Assembly (NCBI GenBank): GCA_046081705.1
Contig: JBJTWK010000064.1
Span: forward strand, 1 to 22,116
DNA: 22,116 nucleotides
Direction: 5' to 3'
Source: IMCC26256 sp046081705
GTDB taxonomy: Bacteria > Actinomycetota > Acidimicrobiia > IMCC26256
Positions 7,129-14,028 of the stretch are shown in pieces (the first letter of the stretch is position 1; each line of letters begins with the position of its first letter). The notes beneath the pieces were generated by a model, which ran no database searches, was not told the origin of the DNA, and was given only the letters and a program-made list of their open reading frames with translations. The position numbers and the translations under genes are program-made.

Positions 7129-7832
7129 CAGGAGACGATGGCGAGACGGCGGTTCGTGGCGTCGAGGACGGCACGGGCGACGGCGTCGGCCTCGTCGTGG
7201 CGGCGCACCACCGCCGATCCGGCGAGCACGTGCTCCGATGCGGGCAGCACGAACGACACGGTCACGACCGCGACGTCCTCACTCCCGACGCGCGTCACGA
7301 GCGCGCTGTCGATGTCGCAGCACTCGGCCTGCGGCTGGAGTTGGCGGAGGGCGTCCATCGTGGCGCTCGCCACCAGCCGGAAGCGAGCGGTCGATGCGAC
7401 CGATCCCTCGGCGAACCCGACCGCCTCGACGTCGGCCTGGGCGAGGGTGACCCGCACGAGCGAGCGGAGCCCGTTGTTCTCCGCGGTGACCTGACGCAGG
7501 ACCGCCCGCACGCCGCCGCGCACGGGGTTCTCGAGGGCCTGCGCGCTCACGGCGCCCGCCTGGGTGCCGAGCTGGACCACCGACACGATCCGCCGGTCGA
7601 TCTCGATGCCGAAAGAGGCGAGGGCCACCGACTGGATGTCCCGGACCACCTGCTTGGGGTGCTTGGCCCCCTGAGCGAGGATGTGGACCTCGGTCGGCCG
7701 CCCGATGCGGTCGGTGACGATCCGGGCCGCCGACACCTCGGGGAGGCGGCAGAGCTCCCGCTCGAGCTCGATGATCTCGGCCTCGGCGGGGTCGACCGTG
7801 CCCTCGGTGCCTGCGTCGCCGACTTCGTCCAT
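7128..7832 (-). CDS. Conserved actinobacterial-type hypothetical protein, two-part
   Basis: 234 residues from ATG 7832. A longer frame upstream is Pro/Gly/Arg-rich and not protein-like. Residues ~18-90 form an alpha/beta unit: an acidic helix (AEIIELERELCRLPEV), strand AARIVTDR, strand TEVHILAQG, then HPKQVVRDIQSVALASFG and RRIVSVVQLG. Residues ~123-232 form a second alpha/beta unit starting LVRVTLAQADVEAVGFAEG, with helix ATMDALRQL, strands DVAVVTVSFVLP and a final helix DAVARAVLDATNRRL. There is no signal peptide or membrane segment, so it is probably cytosolic. I recall similar uncharacterised proteins in actinobacteria and know no function. It diverges from the micropeptide/HD locus across a ~510-bp region and converges on the DHPS-like gene. 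Confidence 0.8.
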   Translation of the reverse strand: MDEVGDAGTEGTVDPAEAEIIELERELCRLPEVSAARIVTDRIGRPTEVHILAQGAKHPKQVVRDIQSVALASFGIEIDRRIVSVVQLGTQAGAVSAQALENPVRGGVRAVLRQVTAENNGLRSLVRVTLAQADVEAVGFAEGSVASTARFRLVASATMDALRQLQPQAECCDIDSALVTRVGSEDVAVVTVSFVLPASEHVLAGSAVVRRHDEADAVARAVLDATNRRLAIVS

Positions 7833-7940
7833 GCGGGCGAGGTTACGGCCCGGTCCGTCACCCGGCGTGGCAATCCTCGGACCGGTGGTGCCCGGGGCGT
7901 CCCGCCGGCCTTCGGTGCGCGTTCCGTCCGGGTCCCCCCG

Positions 7941-8059
7941 GGGCCGGGCCGGCTCGGCCCGCCCGGGCGAGCCCCGGGGAGCGTCCGGGCCCGATCCGCC
8001 CCGCCCGGGCCGGGGCCCGGACGTCCGATCGGACTCCGGAGCCCGGATCCATGGATTCC
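7941..8059. repeat. Cluster of nested palindromes in a divergent intergenic region
   Basis: Very GC-rich non-coding DNA with several exact inverted repeats. GGGCCG/CGGCCC with a 3-nt loop is at 7946-7960. An 11-bp pair CGTCCGGGCCC/GGGCCCGGACG is at 7982-7992 and 8013-8023, with a 20-nt loop. The 12-bp palindrome GTCCGATCGGAC is at 8023-8034, CTCCGGAG at 8034-8041 and TCCATGGA at 8048-8055. It lies between the divergent starts at 7832 and 8342. It could serve as operators, a factor-independent terminator-like structure or nucleoid-protein sites; the sequence alone does not decide. Confidence 0.6.
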
Positions 8060-8074
8060 TGCTGGGGCCGGTGT

Positions 8075-8115
8075 TACGGTTGTGATTCCTGTTACTCAAC
8101 GTGACGGTTGATGAT
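8075..8115 (+). promoter_or_regulatory. Candidate operator/promoter region before the leader
   Basis: A locally AT-richer stretch with an imperfect direct repeat, ACGGTTGTGAT at 8076-8086 and ACGGTTGATGAT at 8104-8115, spaced 28 bp. There is also an inverted pair, TCAAC/GTTGA, at 8096-8111. No clear -35/-10 pair was found. Its position, after the palindrome cluster and before the long leader, suits transcription start control. Confidence 0.3.
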
Positions 8116-8341
8116 CAGGGCTGAGGAGGTCCAGAGCCGCCAGCGGCGGGCGCCACCGGGTCGGTGGGGCGTCCGGTCCGCGTGATCAGACGAGGGGGAC
8201 CGGCGAGGGTCGACACGACATCACGACGGAGACGGCAGGGTCCCAGCACACGATGCAGGACGTGGGAGTCCCGAGCGGAGCGGATTCCTCCGGGTCATTA
8301 GCGAACCCCGGAGAGATCAGACGCGAAGGGGGAATTTCCCG
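8116..8341 (+). promoter_or_regulatory. Candidate structured 5' leader of the micropeptide/HD operon
   Basis: About 225 nt without an open frame, ahead of the 29-codon ORF. Potential stems include CCGCC/GGCGG near 8135-8150, CCACC/GGTGG around 8153-8167, TCCCA/TGGGA around 8241-8266, and CTCCGGG/CCCGGAG with a 10-nt loop near 8287-8312. The 9-mer GATCAGACG occurs twice (8184-8192 and 8315-8323). The 3' end carries AGGGGGA, part of the palindrome GGGAATTTCCC (8330-8340) that touches the ATG, so the ribosome site could be masked by pairing. I compared it by eye with c-di-GMP, c-di-AMP (ydaO) and cobalamin riboswitches and found no convincing core. Confidence 0.35.
8326..8340 (+). promoter_or_regulatory. 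Ribosome binding site embedded in a palindrome
   Basis: AAGGGGGAATTTCCC: the Shine-Dalgarno-like AGGGGGA overlaps the 11-nt palindrome GGGAATTTCCC, which ends 1 nt before the ATG at 8342. It decides the micropeptide start and could be masked by self-pairing or by a bound factor. Confidence 0.5.
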
Positions 8342-8431
8342 ATGAAGAAGAACATCGTCCGCGTGACGCTGCTCGTCTCGAGTGCGGCTGCGCTGCTGCT
8401 CAGCGGCGGCGCAGGCATGGGTTGGAAGTAA
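8342..8431 (+). CDS. 29-residue signal-like micropeptide
   Basis: A short ORF of 29 codons plus TAA. AGGGGGA lies 8 nt upstream of the ATG. The peptide has a KK-positive start (MKKNIVRVTLLVSS), a hydrophobic core (AAALLLSGG) and a short tail ending GAGMGWK. It looks like a secretion signal or single-span membrane peptide. The LLLSGG stretch resembles a lipobox with Gly where the lipidated Cys would be. It is 71 bp upstream of the HD-domain gene, on the same strand and after a long leader. Possible roles are an exported signalling peptide, a membrane micropeptide partner of the HD proteins, or an upstream ORF controlling their translation. Coding status rests on the ribosome site and composition only. 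Confidence 0.5.
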   Translation: MKKNIVRVTLLVSSAAALLLSGGAGMGWK

Positions 8432-8502
8432 CTGCCTGTGTTTCCCGAACCGCTGGGGCTCTGCCGCCTCCGCCGTGATCGTCCGAACCGCCGGATCGAT
8501 AC

Positions 8503-9882
8503 GTGTCCGCGACGACGGTGACGCACCGCTTCGACAGGCTCACCACCTTCATCCTCGTGCTCGCGGGGGCGACGGTGGCGCTCGGGCTGTCCCTCGCCCT
8601 CGGCGCGCCCATGCCGGCCCTCGCCCAGGTCGCGGTGTTCGCGGCGCTGTTCGCGCTCGCCGAGAACCAGGTCGCCGTGCTCCCGAACCGGGCGAGCGCG
8701 AGCGCGTCCTTCATGCTCGCGATGGCCGCGATCGTCGCCTTCCAGCAGGACGGCCCGGCCCTCGCCGCGCTGCTCGTCGGGGTCGCAGGGGGCCTCTACT
8801 GGCCCCACATCCGGTCCGGCGACTGGCGCAAGATCCTCTTCAACGCCTCGAACTTCGCGCTGAGCTCCTGCGCCGCGGCGATCGTGTTCACGCCGCTCGT
8901 CGGCCACTCGGGCGAGCGGGCCTCCACCGTGCTGCTGCTCGCGTCGCTCCCCGCCGCCCTCGCGTTCAGCGTCGTGAACCTCGTGCTCCTCGCCGTCGTC
9001 GTGTCGCTCGCGACCTCGACGACCTTCGGTGAGACCCTCCGTGAGCTGCGCCCACGGTTCGTGCAGATCCTCCCGTTCGCGCTCCTCGGCGTGTTCATGG
9101 GACGGCTCTACCTCGACTACGGCGCGATCGTCATCCCGCTGTTCGTCGTGCCGATCCTCGTCGCGCGCCAGGCGTTCGCGTCGTACCTCGCGCTCAAGGA
9201 CTCCCACCAGGCCACCGTCCGCATCCTCATCGGCGCGCTCGAGGCCAAGGACCAGTACACCGCCGGCCACGCCGAGCGCGTCGCCGACTACGCCGTGATG
9301 ATCGGCCGCGAGATGCGGTTCACGACGCCGCGGCTCGAGCGCCTGCGGTTCGCCGCCCTCATGCACGACGTGGGCAAGTTGGTCGTGCCGAACCACCTGC
9401 TCAACAAGCCCGGCAAGTTGACCGCCGAGGAGTTCGACATCGTTCGTCGACACGAGGCGGTGTCGGTGGAGATCCTCACCCGGATCGACTTCCTCAAGCC
9501 GGTCGCGCCGAGCGCGACGAGCGAGGCCCACAAGGTGTCCGAGGGTGCCGACGACGCCGATCGACCGATCGAACCGTTCATCGTGGCGGTGGCCGACGCG
9601 TACGACGCGATGACCTCCACCCGCTCCTACCGCAAGGCGCTGCCGCAGGAGGTCGCGTTCGAGGAACTCCGCAAGAACGCGGGCAAGCAGTTCCACGCGA
9701 AGGTCGTCGAGGCGCTCATCACGGCGATCGAACGGGCCGGAGCCCGCCACGGCGCCGGGTTCGAGGCGGAACCGCACGCCTTCGCGGTCGAGCCGCCGAC
9801 GGTCGGCACGGGATCCGCGGGTCTCGGCGACCTCGCCGACGCCCGGAACGCGCCGGCGCCGCACGCCGAGGCCGCCCCGTGA
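8503..9882 (+). CDS. Membrane protein with C-terminal HD-GYP-like domain lacking the GYP signature
   Basis: 459 residues. Residues ~13-225 are a multi-span membrane region of about six or seven helices. A cytoplasmic HD phosphohydrolase domain follows at ~232-412. HD-GYP enzymes normally cleave cyclic di-GMP. Seen here: H256 in TAGHAERVADYAV, the H288-D289 pair with K292 in LMHDVGKL, H317 in VRRHEAVSVEIL, and ADAYDAMTSTRSYRKAL at 364-380. The HHE..DGxGYP stretch expected at about 335-358 is replaced by ATSEAHKVSEGADDADRP, removing two metal-ligand His and the GYP motif. Other reading frames over this stretch do not restore it, so it is not a simple frameshift. The last 45 residues are Ala/Pro-rich. 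GTG 8503 is the first start after an in-frame stop. It overlaps the next gene by 4 bp (GTGA). Activity and ligand are uncertain. Confidence 0.87.
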   Translation: MSATTVTHRFDRLTTFILVLAGATVALGLSLALGAPMPALAQVAVFAALFALAENQVAVLPNRASASASFMLAMAAIVAFQQDGPALAALLVGVAGGLYWPHIRSGDWRKILFNASNFALSSCAAAIVFTPLVGHSGERASTVLLLASLPAALAFSVVNLVLLAVVVSLATSTTFGETLRELRPRFVQILPFALLGVFMGRLYLDYGAIVIPLFVVPILVARQAFASYLALKDSHQATVRILIGALEAKDQYTAGHAERVADYAVMIGREMRFTTPRLERLRFAALMHDVGKLVVPNHLLNKPGKLTAEEFDIVRRHEAVSVEILTRIDFLKPVAPSATSEAHKVSEGADDADRPIEPFIVAVADAYDAMTSTRSYRKALPQEVAFEELRKNAGKQFHAKVVEALITAIERAGARHGAGFEAEPHAFAVEPPTVGTGSAGLGDLADARNAPAPHAEAAP

Positions 9883-10994
9883 GTCGCCGGACCCGCATCG
9901 CCGTCCCGATCGTCCTCGGTGCGCTCGCCGCGCTCGCCGTCGAGCTCACCGACCCGACGGGTCCGTGGCTCGTGCTCTCGCTGCTCGGGGCCGCGATCGC
10001 CCTCGGAGAACTGCTCGAGCTCCGGCCCGCCGGACGGGCGCCGTTGCCGCTCTCGTACGCCTTCTTCATCGTGCTCGTGCGGGCGGGCACGCCGAGCGAG
10101 GTGCTCGCGACCGCCGGCGCCGCGCTGGCCCTCGCGTTCGTGCTGCGGCCCGAGGCCACGCTCTGGCGCCGCTGCTACACGACGGCCGTGCGCATCGCCG
10201 CGGTGATCGCGGCGCTCGTCACCTACACGCTCGTCATGGAACGGGTCGCGATCACGGACGAGCGCTGGCTGGTCCTGCTCGCGCTCGTGGCGGCCGGCGC
10301 CGCCGAGATCGCAGCCTCGGACCTCCTCACCGCGCTGTCCGCCCGTCACTCGGCGTTCGCGACCCAGGGCCGCACCGCCGACCTCGCGATCATCGCGTCG
10401 GGTGCCCTCATGGCGATCTCGCTCGACGGCATCGGCGGACGCGACGGCATGGGGCTGTGGGGCCCGACCCTGTTCTCGATCCCGCTGCTCGCCGCGTGGT
10501 TCGCGTTCGAGCAGGTCGCGGCCATCCGGCGCACCCACGACCAGACGATCGCGGCCCTCTCGGTCGTGCCGGAGCTCGCGGGTCTCGTGCGCGCCGGACA
10601 CGCTGAGCGCGTCGCCGCGCTCAGCGAGCGCCTCGGCGCGGAGCTCGGGTTCGAGCACGAGCAGATCGCCGTGCTCCGCAGTGCCGCGCTGCTGCACCAC
10701 CTCGGGCACCTGTGCCTCGACGACGATGCCGAACGCGACCGGCCGGTCGAGCCGTGGGAGGTCGCCACGAAGGGGGCCGAGATCCTCCGGCAGACCGAGG
10801 AGCTCACCCCGGCCGCCGCGATCCTCGACGGATCGGAGGGCTCGGTGGCCAGCCACATCCTGCGGGTGGCGAGCGCGTACGACGAACTCTCCGAGGGGGA
10901 TCCGTCGAAGCGGGACGCAGCGATCGAGGCGCTCCACCTCGGCCCCGGGTACGTCTACGACGTCAGGGTGCTCGCCGCGCTCGAACGGGCCTGA
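9879..10994 (+). CDS. Membrane protein with degenerate HD domain, partner of the preceding gene
   Basis: 371 residues. Residues ~7-215 hold about seven hydrophobic segments. Residues ~223-340 are recognisably the same HD-type fold as the upstream protein: RAGHAERVAALSERLG matches TAGHAERVADYAVMIG, LLHHLGHL (271-278) matches LMHDVGKL, and VASAYDELSEGD matches VADAYDAMTSTR. Key positions have changed: the HD Asp is His274, the Lys is His277, the later Asp of VADA is Ser332, and the region between is shortened. A catalytic metal site is unlikely, so it probably acts as a sensor or as a pseudoenzyme partner. GTG 9879 overlaps the previous TGA, so the two are translationally coupled and probably made in a fixed ratio. 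Its 3' end overlaps the convergent DUF5317 gene by 40 bp. Confidence 0.85.
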   Translation: MSRRTRIAVPIVLGALAALAVELTDPTGPWLVLSLLGAAIALGELLELRPAGRAPLPLSYAFFIVLVRAGTPSEVLATAGAALALAFVLRPEATLWRRCYTTAVRIAAVIAALVTYTLVMERVAITDERWLVLLALVAAGAAEIAASDLLTALSARHSAFATQGRTADLAIIASGALMAISLDGIGGRDGMGLWGPTLFSIPLLAAWFAFEQVAAIRRTHDQTIAALSVVPELAGLVRAGHAERVAALSERLGAELGFEHEQIAVLRSAALLHHLGHLCLDDDAERDRPVEPWEVATKGAEILRQTEELTPAAAILDGSEGSVASHILRVASAYDELSEGDPSKRDAAIEALHLGPGYVYDVRVLAALERA

Positions 10995-11509
10995 CGCCCG
11001 GCGCCGTTCGGGCGTCGACTGCTGCGGTAGCAGAGGTCGATGAGGCCGACCGCGATGATGAGGTCGCCGAACGAGATCGACGTGCGCAACGGCGGCAGCA
11101 CGATCCGGTCGGAGATGATCGTGAGCACGTCGTCGGGCCGTTCGGGTCGGTGCTTCACGCTCGCCGGCATCTCGCGGCCCGCCGGCGCGCGGTAGGGCAT
11201 GCCGAGGTTGAGCGCGATGACGCTGGCGTTGAGGGCGACGCCGATGAGGATGACGCCCATGCCGGTGATGCGCAGGTTCGACGCGCAGAAGCCGAGGATG
11301 CAGGCGTACGACACGAGCAGGATCCCGGCGGGCACGTAGGCGTCCTCGCCGGCGCCGACCCGCACGAACTCGAGTCCGGCCTGGATGAGCACGCCCGCGC
11401 CGAGCAGCCACACCCGGCGGAACCCCGCCTCGGTGATCCGGCCGAGATCGCCGCGGGTCGCCAGCGCGACGCCGAGGGCGAGGACGAGCGTGAGCACCGT
11501 GAAGACCAC
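10955..11509 (-). CDS. DUF5317 family membrane protein
   Basis: 184 residues with about five hydrophobic segments, at roughly 2-17, 33-48, 60-76, 82-101 and 147-161. The family pattern is recognisable: SNLRITGMGVILIGVALNA, then NASVIALNLGMPY (94-106), a Lys-His pair (VKH), D134 in ISDRIVLP and SISFGDLI (144-151). Function of the family is unknown. The GTG start at 11509 lies 61 bp from the divergent crotonase start. The C-terminal tail (NGAGRQARSSAAS) is encoded across the terminator hairpin and the last 40 bp of the opposite HD gene, so the true end of the conserved protein may be near residue 162. Confidence 0.85.
   Translation of the reverse strand: MVFTVLTLVLALGVALATRGDLGRITEAGFRRVWLLGAGVLIQAGLEFVRVGAGEDAYVPAGILLVSYACILGFCASNLRITGMGVILIGVALNASVIALNLGMPYRAPAGREMPASVKHRPERPDDVLTIISDRIVLPPLRTSISFGDLIIAVGLIDLCYRSSRRPNGAGRQARSSAASTLTS
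10993..11016. terminator. Hairpin at the end of the HD operon
   Basis: Perfect 8-bp stem GACGCCCG/CGGGCGTC with an 8-nt loop, starting inside the stop codon of the second HD gene (10992-10994). An alternative 7-bp stem, CGAACGG/CCGTTCG (10982-10988 with 11004-11010), overlaps it, so two mutually exclusive folds are possible. The hairpin lies within the 3' part of the convergent DUF5317 gene. Confidence 0.45.
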
Positions 11510-11570
11510 GGGGACACGGTACGACGCCGGCCCGGGCTCCGGCGGTGATCTCCGGGCCTACGATGCGCGC

Positions 11571-12380
11571 ATGGCCGAGGAGCGGGCGTTCCCCGCAGGA
11601 CGGGACGGCGACGGCCGCGTGGTGCTGCGGGTGGCCGACGGTGTCGCCACGGTGACGATCGACCGCGTCGAGCGCCACAACGCCATGTCGTTCGGGATCA
11701 TGCAGGGGCTCCGCGACGCAGTGGCCGCGGTCCGGGCCGACGACGACGCGCGGGTCCTCGTGCTCACGGGCGCGGGGGAGCGGGCGTTCTGCTCGGGTGC
11801 GGATCTCGGCGGGATCGGGGACGACGACGACACGGCCCATGAGGCGCGCCGCCTCCTCGCCGACCTGTTCCGGGACCTGTGGGCGCTGGGCAAGCCGACG
11901 ATCGCGCGGGTCCGGGGCGTCGCCCTCGCCGGGGGTCTCGGGATCGCGCTCGCGTGCGACATCGTCGTGGCCGCCGACGACGCGTCGTTCGGCGCGCCGG
12001 AGGTGGCCGTCGGGCTCTGGCCGTACATGATCACGGTGCCGATGCTGCGCTCGATGCCCCCGAAGGTCGCGCTCGAACTCGCGATGACCGGTCGCCGCGT
12101 CGACGCGTCGGAGGCGCGGCGGCTGGGGTTCGTGAGTCGGGTCGTGCCGGTCGAGGACCTCGACGCGGTGGTGGCCGACCTCGCGGCCGGCCTCGTCGGC
12201 CGTTCGCCGCTCGTGCTGCGGTTGGGGCGCGACGCCTTCTACGACGTGCTCGACCTCGATGCGGACGCCGCGCTCACCCTCCTGCACGAACGGCTCAGCG
12301 AGCACGTGCGCACGGAGGACGCTCGCGAGGGCCTCGCCGCGTACGCGGAGAAGCGCCCGCCGCGCTGGACCGGTCGCTGA
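11571..12380 (+). CDS. Enoyl-CoA hydratase/isomerase (crotonase) family protein
   Basis: 269 residues, normal for crotonases. The oxyanion-hole segments are ERAFCSGADLGG (70-81) and VRGVALAGGLGIALACDI (114-131). Of the two usual catalytic glutamates, the second is present (APEVAVG, E144), but at the first (GGGxE in hydratases) Gly124 is found. Simple hydratase activity is therefore doubtful, and isomerase or another crotonase chemistry is possible. ATG 11571 is preferred; an open frame extends upstream to 11385 but overlaps the divergent DUF5317 gene and looks non-coding. The C-terminal EGLAAYAEKRPPRWTGR is the usual family ending. Probable role: fatty-acid or related CoA-ester breakdown. Confidence 0.9.
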   Translation: MAEERAFPAGRDGDGRVVLRVADGVATVTIDRVERHNAMSFGIMQGLRDAVAAVRADDDARVLVLTGAGERAFCSGADLGGIGDDDDTAHEARRLLADLFRDLWALGKPTIARVRGVALAGGLGIALACDIVVAADDASFGAPEVAVGLWPYMITVPMLRSMPPKVALELAMTGRRVDASEARRLGFVSRVVPVEDLDAVVADLAAGLVGRSPLVLRLGRDAFYDVLDLDADAALTLLHERLSEHVRTEDAREGLAAYAEKRPPRWTGR

Positions 12381-12384
12381 CCGG
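12370..12384. terminator. Hairpin at the crotonase / aminotransferase convergent junction
   Basis: Perfect stem CCGGTC/GACCGG with loop GCT. The crotonase stop TGA (12378-12380) starts in the loop and continues into the 3' arm. The convergent aminotransferase stop is at 12404-12402. No U-tract. Confidence 0.35.
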
Positions 12385-12401
12385 GGTCGGCCCGGTCCCG
12401 T

Positions 12402-13757
12402 TCAGCCGACGAGTTCGTCGACCGCAGCCGCGAACACCTCGGTGTGGCGGTCGACGTCGGCCTCGGTGGTGCTCGGGGCCATGAGCGCCATGTTGTGGAA
12501 CGGCGTGAGGAGGATCCCGCGGTTCATCGCGTGGAGGTGCATGTAGGCGTCGAGTTCGTGGTCGACCCCGGCGGCCGCGGTGCCGCCGTCCCGGGGTCGC
12601 TCGGGGAGGAACCAGTACTCGGCCCGAGCGCCGAGCCGCGTGACGCTCCACGGGAGCGCGCGGGCGTCGATCACGCCCTGGACCCCGTCGGCCCAGCGGG
12701 TGGCGAGGGGGATCATGCGTTCGAACGCGGCCTCGGTGAGCACCTCGTCGAGGGTCGCCCGCATGGCGGCGAGGGTGAGGGCGTTGCCGGCCAGCGTCCC
12801 ACCGATCCCGCTCACGTCGCAGTCGTCGCCGGTCGCCGCGTCGAGGATCCGGGCGGCGACCTCCTCGCTGAGCCCGAACGCGGCGGCGGGGATGCCCCCG
12901 GCGAGGGGCTTGCCGATCGTGAGGAGGTCGGGCTCGAGCCCGTGCGCCGCGGTGTAGCCGCCCGGACCGGCGCAGATCGTGTGCGTCTCATCGATGATGA
13001 GCAGCGTGCCGGTGCGCCGCGTGAGGTCGCGGAGAGCCTCGTGGTACCCGGGGTCCGGGTGGATGATGCCGATGTTGGTCATCGCGGGTTCGGCGAGCAC
13101 GCACGCGACATCGCCACCCGAGAGCGCGCGCTCGAGCGCGTCGAGGTCGTTGAACTCGACGACGCTCGTGGTGAGCGCCGGATCGACGGGCGGACCGATG
13201 TGCCCGTCACGGGGGGTGAGGCGGCCGTCCGGGTGCCGGGTCACGAGGGTCTCGTCGACGGTCCCGTGGTAGCACCAGTTGAACACGAGGACCTTCGGGC
13301 GACCGGTGAGGGCGCGGGCGATCCGGAGGGCGAACCGGTTCGCGTCGGTCGCGCTCGTCGCGAACTGCCAACGCGCGAGGCCGAATCGACGGGTCATCTC
13401 GCGACCGACCCAGGCGGCGTCCTCGGTCGGCAGCATCATCGAGATCCCGCAGCGGGCCCGCCGTTCGATCGCCGCCACCGATGCGCCTGGGGAGTGGCCG
13501 GTCATCGCGCCCGTGTCGCCGAGGCACAGGTCGACGTACGTGTTCCCGTCGACGTCGGTGATGTGGGAGCCGGAGGCCCGGTCCGCGAACACCGGGAACC
13601 GGCCGGGCCAGCGCGCCATCCAGTTCATCGGCACGCCCCCGAGCAGCGAGCGGCGTGCCTCCTCGGCCAGCGCCGCGGAGCGCGGGTGGGTCTCGGCGAA
13701 GCGGGTCTCCTCGCGGGCGCGGAGCGCGGCGAGGTGGTCTCGGTCGATCGTCGGCAT
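12402..13757 (-). CDS. Class III PLP-dependent aminotransferase (glutamate-1-semialdehyde aminomutase-like)
   Basis: 451 residues, the usual length of class III transaminases. The PLP lysine is K283 in LLTIGKPLAGGIPAAAFG, and the cofactor Asp is D256 in TLLIIDETHTICAGPGGY. The phosphate-binding segment reads TSATDANRFALRIAR (134-148) in place of the commoner SGTEAN. The N-terminal pattern GGVPMNWMARWPGRFPVF and VDLCLGDTGAMTGHSP places it in a subgroup near glutamate-1-semialdehyde aminomutases but distinct from HemL. ATG 13757 gives the family N-terminus (MPTIDRDHLAAL); ATG 13811 would add 18 residues overlapping the divergent biotinyl-protein start. The amino donor and substrate are unknown. 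Confidence 0.9.
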   Translation of the reverse strand: MPTIDRDHLAALRAREETRFAETHPRSAALAEEARRSLLGGVPMNWMARWPGRFPVFADRASGSHITDVDGNTYVDLCLGDTGAMTGHSPGASVAAIERRARCGISMMLPTEDAAWVGREMTRRFGLARWQFATSATDANRFALRIARALTGRPKVLVFNWCYHGTVDETLVTRHPDGRLTPRDGHIGPPVDPALTTSVVEFNDLDALERALSGGDVACVLAEPAMTNIGIIHPDPGYHEALRDLTRRTGTLLIIDETHTICAGPGGYTAAHGLEPDLLTIGKPLAGGIPAAAFGLSEEVAARILDAATGDDCDVSGIGGTLAGNALTLAAMRATLDEVLTEAAFERMIPLATRWADGVQGVIDARALPWSVTRLGARAEYWFLPERPRDGGTAAAGVDHELDAYMHLHAMNRGILLTPFHNMALMAPSTTEADVDRHTEVFAAAVDELVG

Positions 13758-13809
13758 GGAACCGAGGCTACGCGCAGCGTCGAACGGGACCGGCGCTAGG
13801 GTCATCGCC

Positions 13810-14028
13810 ATGGTCGAGATCCGCGCCGAACTCGCGGCGAACGTGTGGAAGGTCGTCGTCGAGGAGGGTCAGGCCGTCGCCGAGGGCGACGAGATCGCCA
13901 TCCTCGAGTCCATGAAGATGGAGATCCCCGTGGTGACCGAGACGCCCGGCATCGTGCGCGAACTCCACGTCGTCGCGGGCCAGACCGTCAAGGAGGGCGA
14001 CCTCATCGCCCTCATCGACGAGTCATGA
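13810..14028 (+). CDS. Stand-alone biotinyl/lipoyl-attachment domain protein (TB7.3-like)
   Basis: 72 residues, consisting of a single biotinyl domain. The attachment motif ESMKMEIPV is present with K36 as the modified lysine, followed by the mirrored half (GIVRELHVVAGQTVKEGDLIALI). Length and sequence resemble the small mycobacterial biotinylated protein TB7.3. No carboxylase or ligase subunit is encoded in this window. The gene diverges from the aminotransferase with 52 bp between starts and overlaps the following crotonase start (ATGA), so the two are translated together. It probably serves as the carrier subunit of an acyl-CoA carboxylase encoded elsewhere, or has a role specific to its crotonase partner. 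Confidence 0.93.
   Translation: MVEIRAELAANVWKVVVEEGQAVAEGDEIAILESMKMEIPVVTETPGIVRELHVVAGQTVKEGDLIALIDES

Noticed and set aside
8116..8341. A c-di-GMP, c-di-AMP (ydaO) or cobalamin riboswitch
   Set aside because: Consensus core motifs of these classes were looked for by eye and not found. Only an unspecified structured leader can be supported.
9481..9600. A frameshift hiding the GYP motif in the first HD gene
   Set aside because: The other two plus-strand frames over this stretch were translated and neither contains a DGxGYP-like sequence.
8317..9864. A 515-codon minus-strand frame opposite the first HD gene
   Set aside because: Charged, low-complexity translation with no motif; the plus strand encodes a clear HD protein in the same place.
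9627..12305. An 892-codon open frame on the minus strand opposite the HD genes and crotonase
   Set aside because: Its translation is rich in Arg, Glu, His and Asp with no recognisable domain. It is antisense to three well-supported genes, and very GC-rich DNA commonly leaves such frames open.
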